A stretch of DNA of 64,000 nucleotides from Ariolimax columbianus (Eukaryota > Mollusca > Gastropoda > Stylommatophora > Arionidae). Positions 10,272 through 19,551 of this stretch are shown here, piece after piece. The notes under the pieces were generated by a model. That model was not told the DNA's origin. It made no database searches and was given only the letters and a program-made list of their open reading frames with translations. How positions within the stretch are numbered: the stretch's first letter is position 1; each line of letters begins with the position of its first letter. The stretch covers positions 335,001 through 399,000 of the forward strand of contig JAVGWX010000001.1 in assembly GCA_036924085.1 (NCBI GenBank), written 5' to 3'. The translations under genes and the position numbers were made by a program.

Positions 10272-13200
10272 TTTGCAACCATACTTCCCTCGGAACCCAA
10301 ACACTTTGGTTTCCTAGAAGCTGCCCGCAGAGTCATCGAAGCAACTCCTGCGGATCGCTAGTCGGCATCGTTTATGGTCAGAACTACGACGGTATCTGAT
10401 CGTCTTCGCGCCTCTGACTTTCGTTCTTGATTAATGAAAACATTCTTGACAAATGCTTTCGCAGTAGCTCGTTTTGCGGCGATCCAAGAATTTAACCTCT
10501 AACGCCGCAATACGAATGCCCCCGTTTGTCCCTGTTAATCATTACCTCCAGTTCCGAAAACCAACAAAATAGAACCAAGGTCCTATTCCATTATTCCATG
10601 CACCATTATTCAGGCAGCCGAGGCCTGCTTTGAACACTCTAATTTTTTCGAAGTAAACGCGCCGGCCACCCAGGACGCTCAGCGAAGAGCACCCGTGGGA
10701 GAGAGCCGGCAGACGGTAGGGCAGGAGACAACGGGCAGTGAACCGGCGCGAGCCTGACCGCCCACCTGCGCCTGAGATCCAACTACAAGCTTTTTAACTG
10801 CAACAACTTTAATATACGCTATTGGAGCTGGGATTACCTCGGCTGCTGGCACCAGACTTGCCCTCCAATAGATCCCCGTTAAAGGGTTTAAAGTGTACTC
10901 ATTCCAATTACGGGGCCTCGAAAGAGTCCCGTATTGTTATTTTTCGTCACTACCTCCCCATGCCGAGAGTGGGTAAGTTGCGCGCCTGCTGCCTACCTTG
11001 GATGTGGTAGCCGTTTCTCATGCTCCCTCTCCGGAATCAAACCCTGATTCCCGTTACCCGTCACAAGCATGGTAGGCATGTCACGTGCCATTGACATTTG
11101 ATAGGGCAGACATTTGAAAGATGCGTCGCCGGCACATGAGGCCATGCGATCAGCACAAAGTTATCAAGAGTCACCAGTGGGGACGCCGCACCCCCGCGAG
11201 GGGAAACGACGATTGGTTTTGAACTAATAAAAGCGCTCTTTCCGCGAGGGTCGGAGCTTGGTAAGCATGTATTAGCTCTAGAATTGCCACAGTTATCCAA
11301 GTAGGATCGTGTCATCTAAGGAACCTCGACTGATTTAATGAGCCATTTGCGGTTTTACCGTGAGACAGTGTGAACTTAGACATGCATGGCTTAATCTTTG
11401 AGACAAGCATATGACTACTGGCAGGATCAACCAGATATCTGTCGGAGACGTACGAACCACACACACTGATCGGCGGAGGACGGTTGTGTAAAACGCCTCA
11501 CTGGGACGGCCGCAGGGACCGACTGACGGATGGACGGTTGTTCCGTCCCTCACTCCGTCGACCTAGGACCGCCTGACAGGGGCCCCTACACACACCAGGC
11601 GACCGACCGACCGGGCTCGCTCGGGGAGGGATGGCAGCGCTCTGTGCAGAACGGATCCCAACGGCCCCGGCGATAGATTTCACAGGGACTGGAGACGATA
11701 TTTTGCCTGCCGGCCTGCCCTTCTCCCGATGGTCGGTCGGGCGAGAACAGGGCCTTTAGGCAGGATTCCTGCTTTCCATTTGCCGGTCACAAGCTCTTTG
11801 CGAGAGTCTGACCACTAGCGAGACGAAATGTCGAGCTCTGCTATAAGCCTTCGAAAAAGTACGACTGACTGTAAAAGTTTCTCGATACGGGCCAGAGTAA
11901 CGCACCTCTGCGGAGGGCACGACACCACAAACTGCGTCCAGCTACCTAGTCGGGGAGAGGCGGGCGAGCGTTTTCAGCAAGCCCGCGCTATCGCTTCGTC
12001 TGGCGGGACTGAGATCGCTGTACGAACACTGGGTGAGAGTGAATCGCGGCGGCGAGACAACTACCCCAGACTAGGCTGATACAAGCTCTCCCATACGGGC
12101 TGCTAGGATTGCTACATTGAGCTGGTCTAAACGTAAAGCTGACATTGTTTAACCTACATAAAGACTTGTCGAGAAAGGAAGTTGAGACAAGCCTAAAACG
12201 GCAGGGTCGACCTGGAAATGATATAGAGTGACCGAAAGATGTGGCAAGTATTTGTTTAGGCTCTACAGGGTGTTGCAACGTTTGGATTGATTGATCTACA
12301 TAAGATCTTCCTGGTATGTTTCAACATTTTCTATAATGTTCACAAATCAATTGAAATGAAATAGTAAAACAATTTATATATACTTTCATTTGTATTATTT
12401 TAAAGCTGTCATTGCCCCTATAAAGCCGACATTATCACTATAAAGCTGCCATTACCACTATAAAGCTACCAGTACCGATATAAAGCCACAAGTACCCCTA
12501 TAAAGGCACAGGACCCCAATAAAGCCACCAGTAAGTACCCCTATAATGCCATGTACCCCTATAAAACCATCATTACCCCTATAAAGCTGTCATTACCCCT
12601 ATACATTTCATTGTGACTCAATTGGGGGTAATGATCCTTTTGGCCCTGATGTAGACTTTGACATTATGAGCCTGCAGTCTGTCCAAGCCTTTTACTCTTA
12701 CACCCGGCATGTCCCTCATTCGGGTGAGGATATAGTCGATGAGATGCTGCTGTGTAGAGCAAGTATGCATCTTGTTGCGAGGGGGCAATTGAAACATGCT
12801 GTTAGTTTATACTCCAGGTACTCCTCAGGAATGATGCTTGGTCCCAACTCTGGCATCGGTGTCACTCGGACTTTAGAACTGATGATGTTCATTGTCTGGA
12901 CATAGATACTGATGTTTGTACAGATGGAGCAGCATGCAGGCTCTCGCCCTTCGGTCCCTAGACAATGATCACTGATCTTCCTGTGTCCCCATGAGAGTTG
13001 GAGAGTCATTAACACCCTGCAAAGTTTGCAGACTAGAGAGATCTGATGTCGATTCCGACACAAGCCTTTCATCATTCTGTGTTGTCACATCCAATCCATG
13101 AGGACTCGCTGCCCACACCTTCTGTGCTCTGGTCCTCTCCAGGCAATTATGTCTCACTAAGAGCACCCAGTTCTCTGACCACTAATGCTGTCCTGTTTTG

Positions 13201-16200
13201 GTCTATCTACATTAGCACTGTCCTATTTTGGTCTATCTACATTAGCACTGTCCTGTTTTGGTCTATCTACATTAGCACTGTCCTGTTTTGGTCTATCTAC
13301 ATTAGCACTGTCCTGTTTTGGTCTATCTACATTAGCACTGTCCTATTTTGGTCTATCTACATTAGCACTGTCCTGTTTTGGTCTATCTATATAGCACTGT
13401 CCTGTAATGTGAAGATGTTTCATGTAGTATGAAGGTCGATTGGTTTGTCTGGTAGGTCTGACGCTGTGCCTTGCATTTAAATAGATTGAAGTGAAGAACA
13501 TGCAATGTCGTCAACCTAGCTCTCGTGTCCTGAGCCACCTCCGTCCAATAGCAGGACACAGTTGAGACAACTGAAGGTAGTGCAGAAAGTGTATTGTATA
13601 TCAGCCTTTCCTGTTGTAAGCAGCACGACTACTGACTACATTTTTTATAGTAATCTGTTCAGATCCTAAAATGCTGCGTCAAAGCTAAGGGGACCGAATT
13701 GAGATAAGTTAACATGTTTAGATACCTGGACACATACATAACACCAGATGGAAGATGCAATTACGAAATAAAATGCAGAACAGCCCAAGCAAAATTGGTC
13801 TTCTAGACCATGAAGGGAACATTTTGCAACAGAACCTTGTTGCTGGAACTGAGAAAGAGAGTGCTTGGATGCTATGTGGAATCAGTACTGACATATGGCA
13901 GTGAATCATGGACAATCAGCAAGCAAGCGCATAGATCTTTGGAAGCAACGGAGATGTGGTTTTACAGAAGAATGCTGCGGATCCCATGGACTGCAAAGAA
14001 GACTAATGATACAGTACTCGAGGAGGCACAAACACAACTCATTGCATAGATCAGAACAAGGCAGTCGTTCTTTTTCGGGCATGTTATAGGAAGAGGTGGC
14101 TTGAAGCATGTTATGACAGGGTGAGAGACAAAGGAAGGCAGAGAGAGATATTTGACAGCCTGAGAGAGAGACAAAGGAAGGCAGAGAAATAGTTGGACAG
14201 CCTGAGAGAGAGACAAAGGAAGGCAGAAAGAGATGTTGGACAGCCTGAGAGAGAGACAAAGGAAGGCAGAGAGAGAAGATGTTGGACAGCCTGAGAGACA
14301 AAGGAATGCAGAGAGAGATATTGGATAGCCTGAGAAAATGACACGGGTGAGAATCGAGTTTGTAAATGACACACGTGATAGAAGCAGGTCGATGTCTATG
14401 ACCGACAGTGCCAATCGGCAAGGCACCTGATAATGATGATGTTCAGATGATTGTGACTCATCGTCTTTTATCAAAATCATCAATAAAGTCGAGGACTCAA
14501 TTTATCCTGCAGCTACATTATTGTTCAGGACGTCACGTTATTTAACCATGGTTGTTACTTTGAGAGCCTGTAACATTTTTATTTGGTGGTCTATTGATAT
14601 ATTTTTTTTTGTGAGTAGAGAAACAATTAAATAAAGCATTTGTTGGTGTTTTTGTTGTGTCTGTGTTAGTTTCTGAGGTAAAAAAAAATGTAGGTGATAG
14701 TGTTAAAAAAAAAAGACAGCACACTTAGACTCCCGCTTTCAGCGTCCCTTGGTTGAACAAATTTTAAAAAAAATCGCAGATGATGGATTACCGATGTTTA
14801 CCGTAATGGCTATGTCTGCCACCTCCACAATAAACATAATTATTGTATTTAAATAAACAATCTAAACAGATCTACCTCAGAGAAATCAGTTGCAGAAACT
14901 TGTCTCCCCCATTCTCAACAATTGGTGAATCTTCAAATCCAAGCGAAAAACAAGAAATCATTTCCAAGAAAACCATTTTTGGTATCCATACATTACGGAA
15001 GTCAGCTAGAGCCTGTCATGTTTGTATGCATGCGTATGAGAGCCTGACATGTTTGCATGCATGCATGCAGGAGCCTAACATGTTTGTATGCATGCGTGCA
15101 AGAGCCTGGCTTATTTGTATGCATGCGTGCGAGAGCCTGGCATGTTTGTATGCATGCGTGCAAGAGCCTGGCATGTTTGTATGCATGCGTGCGAGAGCCT
15201 GACATGTTTGTATGCATGCATGTGAGAGCCTGACATGTTTGCGCGCGTACGAAAGCCTGAAATGTTTGCATGCATGCGTGCGAGAGCCTGACATGTTTGC
15301 GTGCGTACGAGAGCCTGACATGTTTGTTTGCGTGCGTGCGAGAGCCTGGCATGTTTGCGTGCGTGTGAGAACCTGACATGTTTGTATGCATGCGTGTGAG
15401 AGCCTGTCATGTTTGCGTGCGTGCGAGAGCCTGACATGTTTACGTGCGTGCGAAAGCCTGACATGTTTGCATGCATGCGTGCGAGAGCCTGACATGTTTG
15501 CGTGTGTGTGAGAGCCTGATGTGTTTGCGTGCGTGCGAGAGCCTGACATGTTTGCATGCGTGCGAGAGCCTGACATGTTTGCGTGCGTATGAGAGCCTGG
15601 CATGTTTGCGTGCGTGCGAGAGCCTGACATGTTTGCATGCATGTGTGCGAGAGCCTGACATGTTTGCATGCGTGCGAGAGCCTGACATGTTTGCATGCGT
15701 ACGAGAGCCTGACATGTTTGCGTGCGTATGAGAGCCTGACATGTTTGCAGGCCCCACAAAGACAGCAATAATCCTGTATGAACACAACCTTCTTGTTTTA
15801 GGCGCTGGTTTCCTGACCACTTCAGTATGGCTCCTGTTAAGAAGGAAAACCACAGGTATGTTGTCCTGGTCTGGCTCTAGTCCCTGAACTCAGTCAACCT
15901 GATCCATCATAAACCACATCATCTTTACTTGTTGTGTCAGTCAATCACTTTTGATCACAAATAGATTATTCTATGTCATCATTATGTCTAAAGATATTTG
16001 GATACGGTCAGGTCTTCAATGTCCAGCAATTTATAATGCTTGAAGTACTGACATTGAATCTGTGAAATAACATTTTGGACCTTTTAAGGAAAGGCATCAA
16101 AAACAATCTTCAAATGGTACAAAGTGGCTTCAAATGCAGTGATTTCAGCTTCATAGTTAGAGCAAACCTCCCCGCAAGCATCAGACAGTTCATCAGAAGA

Positions 16201-19200
16201 TTCATCCGGGTATTTAAATAAACGTCATTACCTGCTTTTATGATGGCTTTAATTGCAGAACCATCAGTATATACACGTATCCATTCATCGAGATAGACAT
16301 CAATAGATCTTTGAGCTGCTTGAATGAGAGTACTTGGGTCTGAACTTTTGGTTGTATCATCTATTAATTTTGTCAGTATTTCTGGTGTTTAAAGGAATTT
16401 AAAAAATATGGCCACTGTATGCTTGTTGTTCTGGAAGTCATCATTTATTCTTTGTGTTAACCTAAAAAGCTGATCTTCTGTGCAGCTACCAATTCTGAAC
16501 CCTGTTTGTTCCTGGCATAAGGTGTTGGATTTCTCCAGGAACCAATAGAGATGTGTGTTTATCATTCTCTCTGCCAATTTGCACAGGCACAATGTCAGGG
16601 AGATGGGCTGATGGCTGTTTGGTTCATTCTGAGGTTTTTATTTTGTTCTCTTATATTGGCAATAGATGTGCATTCCTCCCTGTTTTGTGGAGCTTGCCAT
16701 TTCTCCCTATTTTGTGGAGCTTGCCATTTCTCCATGTTTTGTGGAGCTTGCCATTTCTCCCTATTTTGTGGAGCTTGCCATTTCTCCATGTTTTGGGGAG
16801 CTTGCCATTTCTCCCTATTTTGGGGAGCTTGTCATTTCTCCCTGTTTTGTGGAGCTTGCCATTTCTCCATGTTTTGGGGAGCTTGCCATTTCTCCCTATT
16901 TTGGGGAGCTTGTCATTTCTCCCTGTTTTGTGGAGCTTGCCATTTCTCCATGTTTTGGGGAGCTTATCATTTCTCCCTGTTTTGGGGAGCTTGCCATTTC
17001 TCCCTGTTTTGGGGAGCTTGCCATTTCTCCCTGTTTTGGGGAGCTTGCCATTTCTCCCTGTTTTGGGGAGCTTGCCATTTCTCCCTGTTTTGGGGAGCTT
17101 GCCATTTCTCCCTGTTTTGGGGAGCTTATCATTTCTCCCTGTTTTGGGGAGCTTGCCATTTCTCCCTGTTTTGGGGAGCTTGCCATTTCTCCATGTTTTG
17201 GGGAGCTTGCCATTTCTCCATGTGTTGGGGAGCTTGCCATTTCTCCATGTGTTGGGGAGCTTGCCATTTCTCCATGTGTTGGGGAGCTTGCCATTTCTCC
17301 ATGTGTTGGGGAGCTTGCCATTTCTCCATGTGTTGGGGAGCTTGCCATTTCTCCATGTGTTGGGAAGCTTGCCAAAAATATTTGTTATTTTTTTTGCTTT
17401 CGCCTTATGTCTCAATTTTCCAAGGCGGTGTGTGTTGCACTGTGGTTTTTATTTTGCGCCTGTCGGCCCAGTGCATCTGACTTCAGCATACATTTTATGT
17501 AAGGGCCTGCTTCCTCCTTCATTTTATAAGGGTTTGCTTCCCCGGGGTAACGGCCGGTGCTGTGATGGGGATCGAACCCAGCACCTTCGGATTCTGAGCC
17601 ATGTCACTTAACCACTCGCCCCACGCCATCCCCCCACAAATATTTAACTGTAGAACATTCAATGAGAGTTTATCTTGTTTCTGCATATGCTTCCTCCTCT
17701 TATGTTTTCTTGTGTTAGTATGTTTGTTTCCAGTAGTCCATTTTTTACTCATTACAGCCTGGTCACCCACTGTCAGGCGCGGACCTTGATGACCAAGGTG
17801 CCATCCGAGCTTGTTTGTAAAACTTTAACATTTTGCCCTTCCTATATTTTTTGCATTATTGGGCTGGTGAGTCTGTGGACTGTCTTCCCATCCCAGGTAG
17901 AAGCCAGAAATGTACTGTCCTGACATTTAAGTGATTAGCAACGCTTCAATGTACAGAAGCCATGGTAGGGTTCTTTGTGCCCATTCCCACCACTAATTGT
18001 CTACTGGTTAGGCCGAGTTCTCCTAGGCTATAGACCTGTGACCAACAGTTCCAGACAATTAGATCGTCACGTTTTGAGCCACTTTGCCTTTACGATTGGC
18101 CTCGAGTGTCATGGTGTGGCGAATGCAGGTTCTCTTTTCCCATATCTGTTCAGCACGGTGCTGGTTCCTTCCTAATCACAGAGGGTGCTGGTTCCTTCCT
18201 AACCACAGAGGGTGCTGGTTCCTTCCTAACCACAGAGGGTGCTGGTTCCTTCCTAATCACAGAGGGTGCTGGTTCCTTTCTAACCACAGAGGGTGCTGGT
18301 TCCTTCCTAACCACAGAGGATGCTGGTTCCTTCCTAACCACAGAGGATGCTGGTTCCTTCCTAACCACAGAGGATGCTGGTTCCTTCCTAACCACAGAGG
18401 GTGCTGGTTCCTTCCTAACCACAGAGGGTGTATACGTATTGTCCGATAGGAGATTCATTTGTACAGATGGGTTACTGGTAAGGGAATACAAATCCTCATA
18501 GTAGCTCATCTAAGTTCTACTGTAGCAAAGTGTTAGTTCTGATAGGTCATGGGAAGCCTAGTTCCTTCATTGACACTGTCATTGGATGACTCTCCTCGTT
18601 CACACCTTACAAACATCACATGATTGTTGTAGCTGTTATACCTACCCGTCACATGATTGTGTTAGCTGTTACACATACCTGTCACATGATTGTGGTAGCT
18701 GTTACACCTACCCGTCACATGATTGTGGTAGCTGTTACACCTACCCATCACATGATTGTTGTAGCCGTTACACATATCCGTCACATGATTGTTGTAGCTG
18801 TTACACCTACCTGTCACATGATTGTTGTAGCTGTTACACCTACCTGTCACATGATTGTTGTAGCTGTTACATCTACCTGTCACATGATTGTTGTAGCTGT
18901 TACACCTACCTGTCACATGATTGTTGTAGCTGTTACACCTACCTGTCACATGATTGTTGTAGCTGTTACACCTACCTGTCACATGATTGTTGTAGCTGTT
19001 ACACCTACCTGTCACATGATTGTTGTAGCTGTTACATCTCTACCTGTCACATGATTGTTGTAGCTGTTACATCTCTACCTGTCACATGATTGTTGTAGCT
19101 GTTACACCTACCTGTCACATGATTGTTGTAGCTGTTACACCTACCTGTCACATGATTGTTGTAGCTGTTACACCTACCTGTCACATGATTGTTGTAGCTG

Positions 19201-19551
19201 TTACACCTACCTGTCACATGATTGTTGTAGCTGTTACATCTCTACCTGTCACATGATTGTTGTAGCTGTTACATCTCTACCTGTCACATGATTGTTGTAG
19301 CTGTTACACCTACCTGTCACATGATTGTTGTAGCTGTTACACCTACCTGTCACATGATTGTTGTAGCTGTTACACCTACCTGTCACATGATTGTTGTAGC
19401 TGTTACACCTACCTGTCACATGATTGTTGTAGCTGTTACACATATCCGTCACATGATTGTGTCACATTTGTTTTCCTGTTTCAGAGCCAGAGATGACATC
19501 AATGAGAGTATAGCGGAACTGATCTTCTATCGGTCCACCATTTTCAAATAG
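91..19551 (+). CDS. REXO2: Oligoribonuclease REXO2, 3' part of gene (four exons)
   Basis: REXO2 is a DEDDh-family 3'-5' exonuclease that degrades very short RNA oligomers (nanoRNA) in mitochondria and cytosol. Four exons on this strand join in phase: 91-168, 2605-2825, 15802-15855 and 19485-19551, giving 139 residues plus TAG. Family signatures in order are [11 protein letters not shown], the [16 protein letters not shown] segment with the following aspartate (Exo II), [13 protein letters not shown], and the Exo III His/Asp pair in [13 protein letters not shown], ending LIFYRSTIF as in the animal protein. All introns seen are GT-AG. The first exons, with the targeting peptide and the Exo I D-x-E, must lie upstream of base 1. 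The second intron (12,976 bp) carries the rDNA-LINE insertion in antisense. Catalytic residues that are visible are intact, so the gene looks functional. The identification rests on remembered family sequence, not a search. Confidence 0.93.
340..399. repeat. 30-bp tandem duplication
   Basis: Two perfect 30-bp copies beginning agagtttactgactcacaac, in a REXO2 intron. Confidence 0.9.
400..883. other. Unassigned REXO2 intron sequence
   Basis: AT-rich intronic DNA with no coding pattern, recognisable transposon protein or array. Confidence 0.6.
884..1010. repeat. 25-bp minisatellite, 5 copies
   Basis: Unit starts tgagggctcatgggatgcac, period 25 (starts at 886, 911, 936, 961, 986), with single-base variants. 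Confidence 0.9.
1221..1282. repeat. 30-bp tandem duplication
   Basis: Two copies of a unit beginning tgtccccacctgtgctgaaa. Confidence 0.8.
1380..1868 (+). mobile_element. CR1-like LINE family B, 3' fragment
   Basis: Translation shows the C-terminal RT region of CR1-type elements ([17 protein letters not shown], then [17 protein letters not shown]), followed by degenerate frames and the family B 3' end around tatacagactctgcagagtc. It is 5'-truncated and full of frameshifts. The other family B copies in this window confirm the family. Confidence 0.88.
2062..2475. repeat. C-rich imperfect minisatellite
   Basis: About 18 degenerate units of the form catatgagagaacag separated by C-runs of variable length, up to about 20 C. 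It ends about 130 bp upstream of a REXO2 exon. C-run lengths may be unreliable in the assembly. Confidence 0.88.
2605..2825 (+). CDS. REXO2: REXO2 exon (Exo II region)
   Basis: Acceptor tttgacag ends at 2604; the exon is 221 bp and ends with phase 2 before gtaaga. It encodes [11 protein letters not shown] through DVSTIKELC. It contains the CPLAGN motif followed by an aspartate that is the expected Exo II metal ligand. Confidence 0.95.
2826..4890. other. Unassigned REXO2 intron sequence
   Basis: Two kb of mixed composition. No ORF here resembles a known protein and I recognised no transposon termini. A 20-bp direct repeat of aacaagtaataacactgaac occurs near 3768-3800. Confidence 0.5.
4895..4973. 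repeat. 48-bp minisatellite split by the rDNA-LINE insertion (left part)
   Basis: One complete unit (about 4895-4942) and a partial unit (4943-4973) beginning tgctaaggtctgttacattg. The array resumes at 12069 after the insertion, continuing acaagctctcccatacg in phase apart from a 12-bp duplication. Confidence 0.85.
4962..4973. repeat. Target-site duplication, left copy (gactaggctgat)
   Basis: The 12 bp gactaggctgat directly precede the CTT-run that is the LINE 3' tail. They recur at 12069-12080 directly after the last GC-rich ETS base. Confidence 0.85.
4977..5095 (-). repeat. Extra RT segment between two GAA tails
   Basis: Positions 4990-5080 repeat the RT segment at 6531-6615 (encoding PKLSGSHI, then FDRRM at the main copy) with few changes. 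It is bracketed by CTT-rich tails on both sides, so the element ends tail, RT piece, tail. This looks like a second piece of LINE RNA joined during integration. Confidence 0.8.
5500..5900 (-). pseudogene. LINE A RNase H domain
   Basis: HAYTDDSV (family YTDGS), [25 protein letters not shown] and [19 protein letters not shown] contain the expected D-E-D-D positions. The break near 5620-5660 disrupts the frame. Confidence 0.88.
6387..7530 (-). pseudogene. LINE A reverse transcriptase domain
   Basis: Fingers and palm: [38 protein letters not shown], then [28 protein letters not shown] and [16 protein letters not shown] frame break near 7030-7140 separates the two halves. Confidence 0.92.
8131..8800 (-). 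pseudogene. LINE A endonuclease domain
   Basis: APE-type endonuclease that nicks the target for reverse transcription. The motifs [34 protein letters not shown] and GSDHRPI are visible. The N-terminal ILQWNAE lies in a different frame from the rest, a frameshift near 8740. Confidence 0.88.
8830..9540 (-). other. LINE A 5' leader (non-coding)
   Basis: No long ORF. Near 8950-9020 it contains a stretch resembling the SINE core elsewhere in the window (gcccagtgcatccgatttca on +). It joins directly to the 28S-like 3' end. Confidence 0.6.
9541..10000 (-). rRNA. 28S rRNA 3'-end fragment, copy 2 (diverged, pseudogene)
   Basis: On this strand it reads taataatgaacgggtgctg, agacaggtcagttttaccct, ggtaatcctgct, cgagaggagccgcagac, ataagccaatggcgcgaggc, aacgcctgtaagccggaatc and ggtcggggtgtcgaaaacag. 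That is the order of the last ~450 nt of eukaryotic 28S. It is clearly more diverged from the universal sequence than the 18S part beside it. Confidence 0.9.
10018..10170 (-). rRNA. 28S rRNA 3'-region fragment, copy 1 (degenerate)
   Basis: A second, more degraded copy of the start of the same 28S stretch: ctaatagtgaacgcgtgctg, agacagatcagctctttaac, and accacaggtttcagatacct. It is in tandem with copy 2, separated by about 17 bp. Confidence 0.8.
10200..11435 (-). rRNA. 18S rRNA, 5' two-thirds (truncated)
   Basis: Starts at atctggttgatcctgccagt and proceeds collinearly through agccatgcatgtctaagttc, the aaaaattagagtgttcaaag block and aaggaattgacggaagggca. It breaks after aatttgactgaacac, about 1,236 nt in. 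Changes in universally conserved positions (for example gccgaggtaatccc for gccgcggtaattcc) show it is not a working gene. The variable regions look gastropod-like. Confidence 0.95.
11436..12068 (-). other. rRNA 5' external transcribed spacer (inferred)
   Basis: 633 bp of GC-rich DNA directly upstream of the 18S 5' end, unlike the AT-rich intron outside it. The composition change coincides with the TSD at 12069. If the insertion derives from RNA, 12068 approximates the rRNA transcription start. Confidence 0.7.
12069..12100. repeat. Right TSD copy and resumed 48-bp minisatellite
   Basis: gactaggctgat at 12069-12080, followed by acaagctctcccatacgg, which continues the unit interrupted at 4973. 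Confidence 0.85.
12120..12400. other. Unassigned intron sequence
   Basis: AT-rich; nothing recognised. Confidence 0.5.
12405..12606. repeat. Minisatellite, ~18-20-bp unit
   Basis: About 11 degenerate units of the form attaccactataaagctgcc. Confidence 0.85.
12607..13180. other. Unassigned intron sequence
   Basis: Short open frames on both strands, none recognised; no array. Confidence 0.5.
13187..13402. repeat. 30-bp minisatellite, 7 copies
   Basis: Unit begins tgtcctgttttggtctatct; nearly perfect, with a cctatttt variant. Confidence 0.92.
13690..14432 (+). mobile_element. RTE/craniofacial-type LINE, RT C-terminal fragment
   Basis: Encodes [56 protein letters not shown] and a C-terminal [20 protein letters not shown], typical of the end of these elements. 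A 43-bp tandem array (14118-14332) interrupts the last part of the frame. It is 5'-truncated. Confidence 0.88.
14118..14332. repeat. ~43-bp minisatellite inside a LINE ORF, about 5 copies
   Basis: Unit contains gacagcctgagagagagaca and aaggaaggcagagagagat. It lies where related elements encode a single basic R/G-rich stretch, so the array grew from LINE sequence. Confidence 0.85.
14435..15000. other. Unassigned AT-rich intron sequence
   Basis: Contains A/T homopolymers; nothing recognised. Confidence 0.5.
15007..15750. repeat. 27-31-bp minisatellite, ~27 copies
   Basis: Units of the form gagagcctgacatgtttgcg plus a variable tgcatgcatgcg stretch. It creates long spurious open frames on both strands. 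Alternating purine-pyrimidine runs (for example tgcatgcatgcatgca) are frequent. Confidence 0.93.
15802..15855 (+). CDS. REXO2: REXO2 exon ([18 protein letters not shown])
   Basis: Acceptor cttgttttag ends at 15801 and donor gtatgt begins at 15856. The 54-bp exon starts by completing the split arginine codon of the previous exon and ends with two bases of the next arginine. Its last histidine is the DEDDh catalytic histidine. A minisatellite stops only about 50 bp upstream of it. Confidence 0.92.
16010..16640 (-). mobile_element. RNase H-bearing LINE fragment (family F)
   Basis: RT motif [18 protein letters not shown] and [12 protein letters not shown] at 16390-16590, then RNase [11 protein letters not shown] around 16260 and a segment like [20 protein letters not shown] palm and thumb are missing between them. 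The same family recurs at 59000-59695. Confidence 0.8.
16672..17372. repeat. 27-bp minisatellite, 26 copies
   Basis: Unit begins gagcttgccatttctccctg, with systematic tgtgg/tgggg/gttgg variants grouped along the array, suggesting stepwise expansion. Confidence 0.95.
17384..17637 (-). mobile_element. tRNA-derived SINE (S1), copy 1
   Basis: On this strand: tRNA-like head with an A-box-like gcgagtggttaagtgac and B box ggttcgatccc, a core with gaagtcagatgcactgggcc, and an A-rich 3' end. It is flanked by an 8-bp TSD aaatattt (17376-17383 and 17638-17645). Same structure as the copy at 41494. Confidence 0.88.
17646..18157. other. Unassigned intron sequence
   Basis: No recognised coding or repeat content. 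Confidence 0.45.
18158..18430. repeat. 27-bp minisatellite, 10 copies
   Basis: Unit begins ggtgctggttccttcctaac; variants at two positions. Confidence 0.95.
18608..19465. repeat. 33-bp minisatellite, ~26 copies
   Basis: Unit begins tgtcacatgattgttgtagc. It ends about 20 bp from the terminal REXO2 exon. Confidence 0.95.
19485..19551 (+). CDS. REXO2: REXO2 terminal exon with stop
   Basis: Acceptor cctgtttcag ends at 19484. The exon encodes [21 protein letters not shown] then TAG. The first DD provides the last catalytic aspartate. The 33-bp minisatellite of the preceding intron ends about 20 bp before the exon, so the branch point probably lies in repeat-derived sequence. Confidence 0.93.

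Larger units (their letters stand above)
4974..12068 (-). mobile_element. Chimeric rRNA-LINE A retro-insertion, 7.1 kb
   Basis: Read 5' to 3' on this strand: rRNA 5' ETS (12068-11436), 18S 5' two-thirds (11435-10200), two partial copies of the 28S 3' end (10170-10018 and 10000-9541), a non-coding LINE leader (9540-8830), then EN, RT, RNase H and a C-terminal zinc-knuckle domain, ending in a GAA-type tail. The 12-bp direct repeat gactaggctgat flanks the whole unit. Other LINE A copies here have 14-15-bp TSDs and the same tail. Taken together this points to one target-primed integration of a fused transcript. It sits antisense in a REXO2 intron. A DNA-level rearrangement or misassembly remains possible. 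Confidence 0.8.

Noticed and set aside
10200..11435. Functional 18S rRNA gene
   Set aside because: Truncated after about two-thirds, with changes at universally conserved positions; no ITS or 5.8S follows.
9578..12278. Protein-coding frames of 60-130 codons on either strand
   Set aside because: They lie in rRNA-derived sequence and have no protein features.
16553..17611. Long open frames over 250-350 codons
   Set aside because: They are produced entirely by the 27-bp array; all frames and both strands are open, with no non-repetitive domain.
17555..17637. tRNA gene
   Set aside because: The A-box-like and B-box sequences belong to a SINE head: no proper cloverleaf, a SINE core and tail follow, a TSD flanks it, and a second copy occurs at 41494.
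18608..19465. CRISPR-like array
   Set aside because: Units are contiguous tandem repeats with no unique spacers, in a eukaryotic intron. The same holds for the other arrays.
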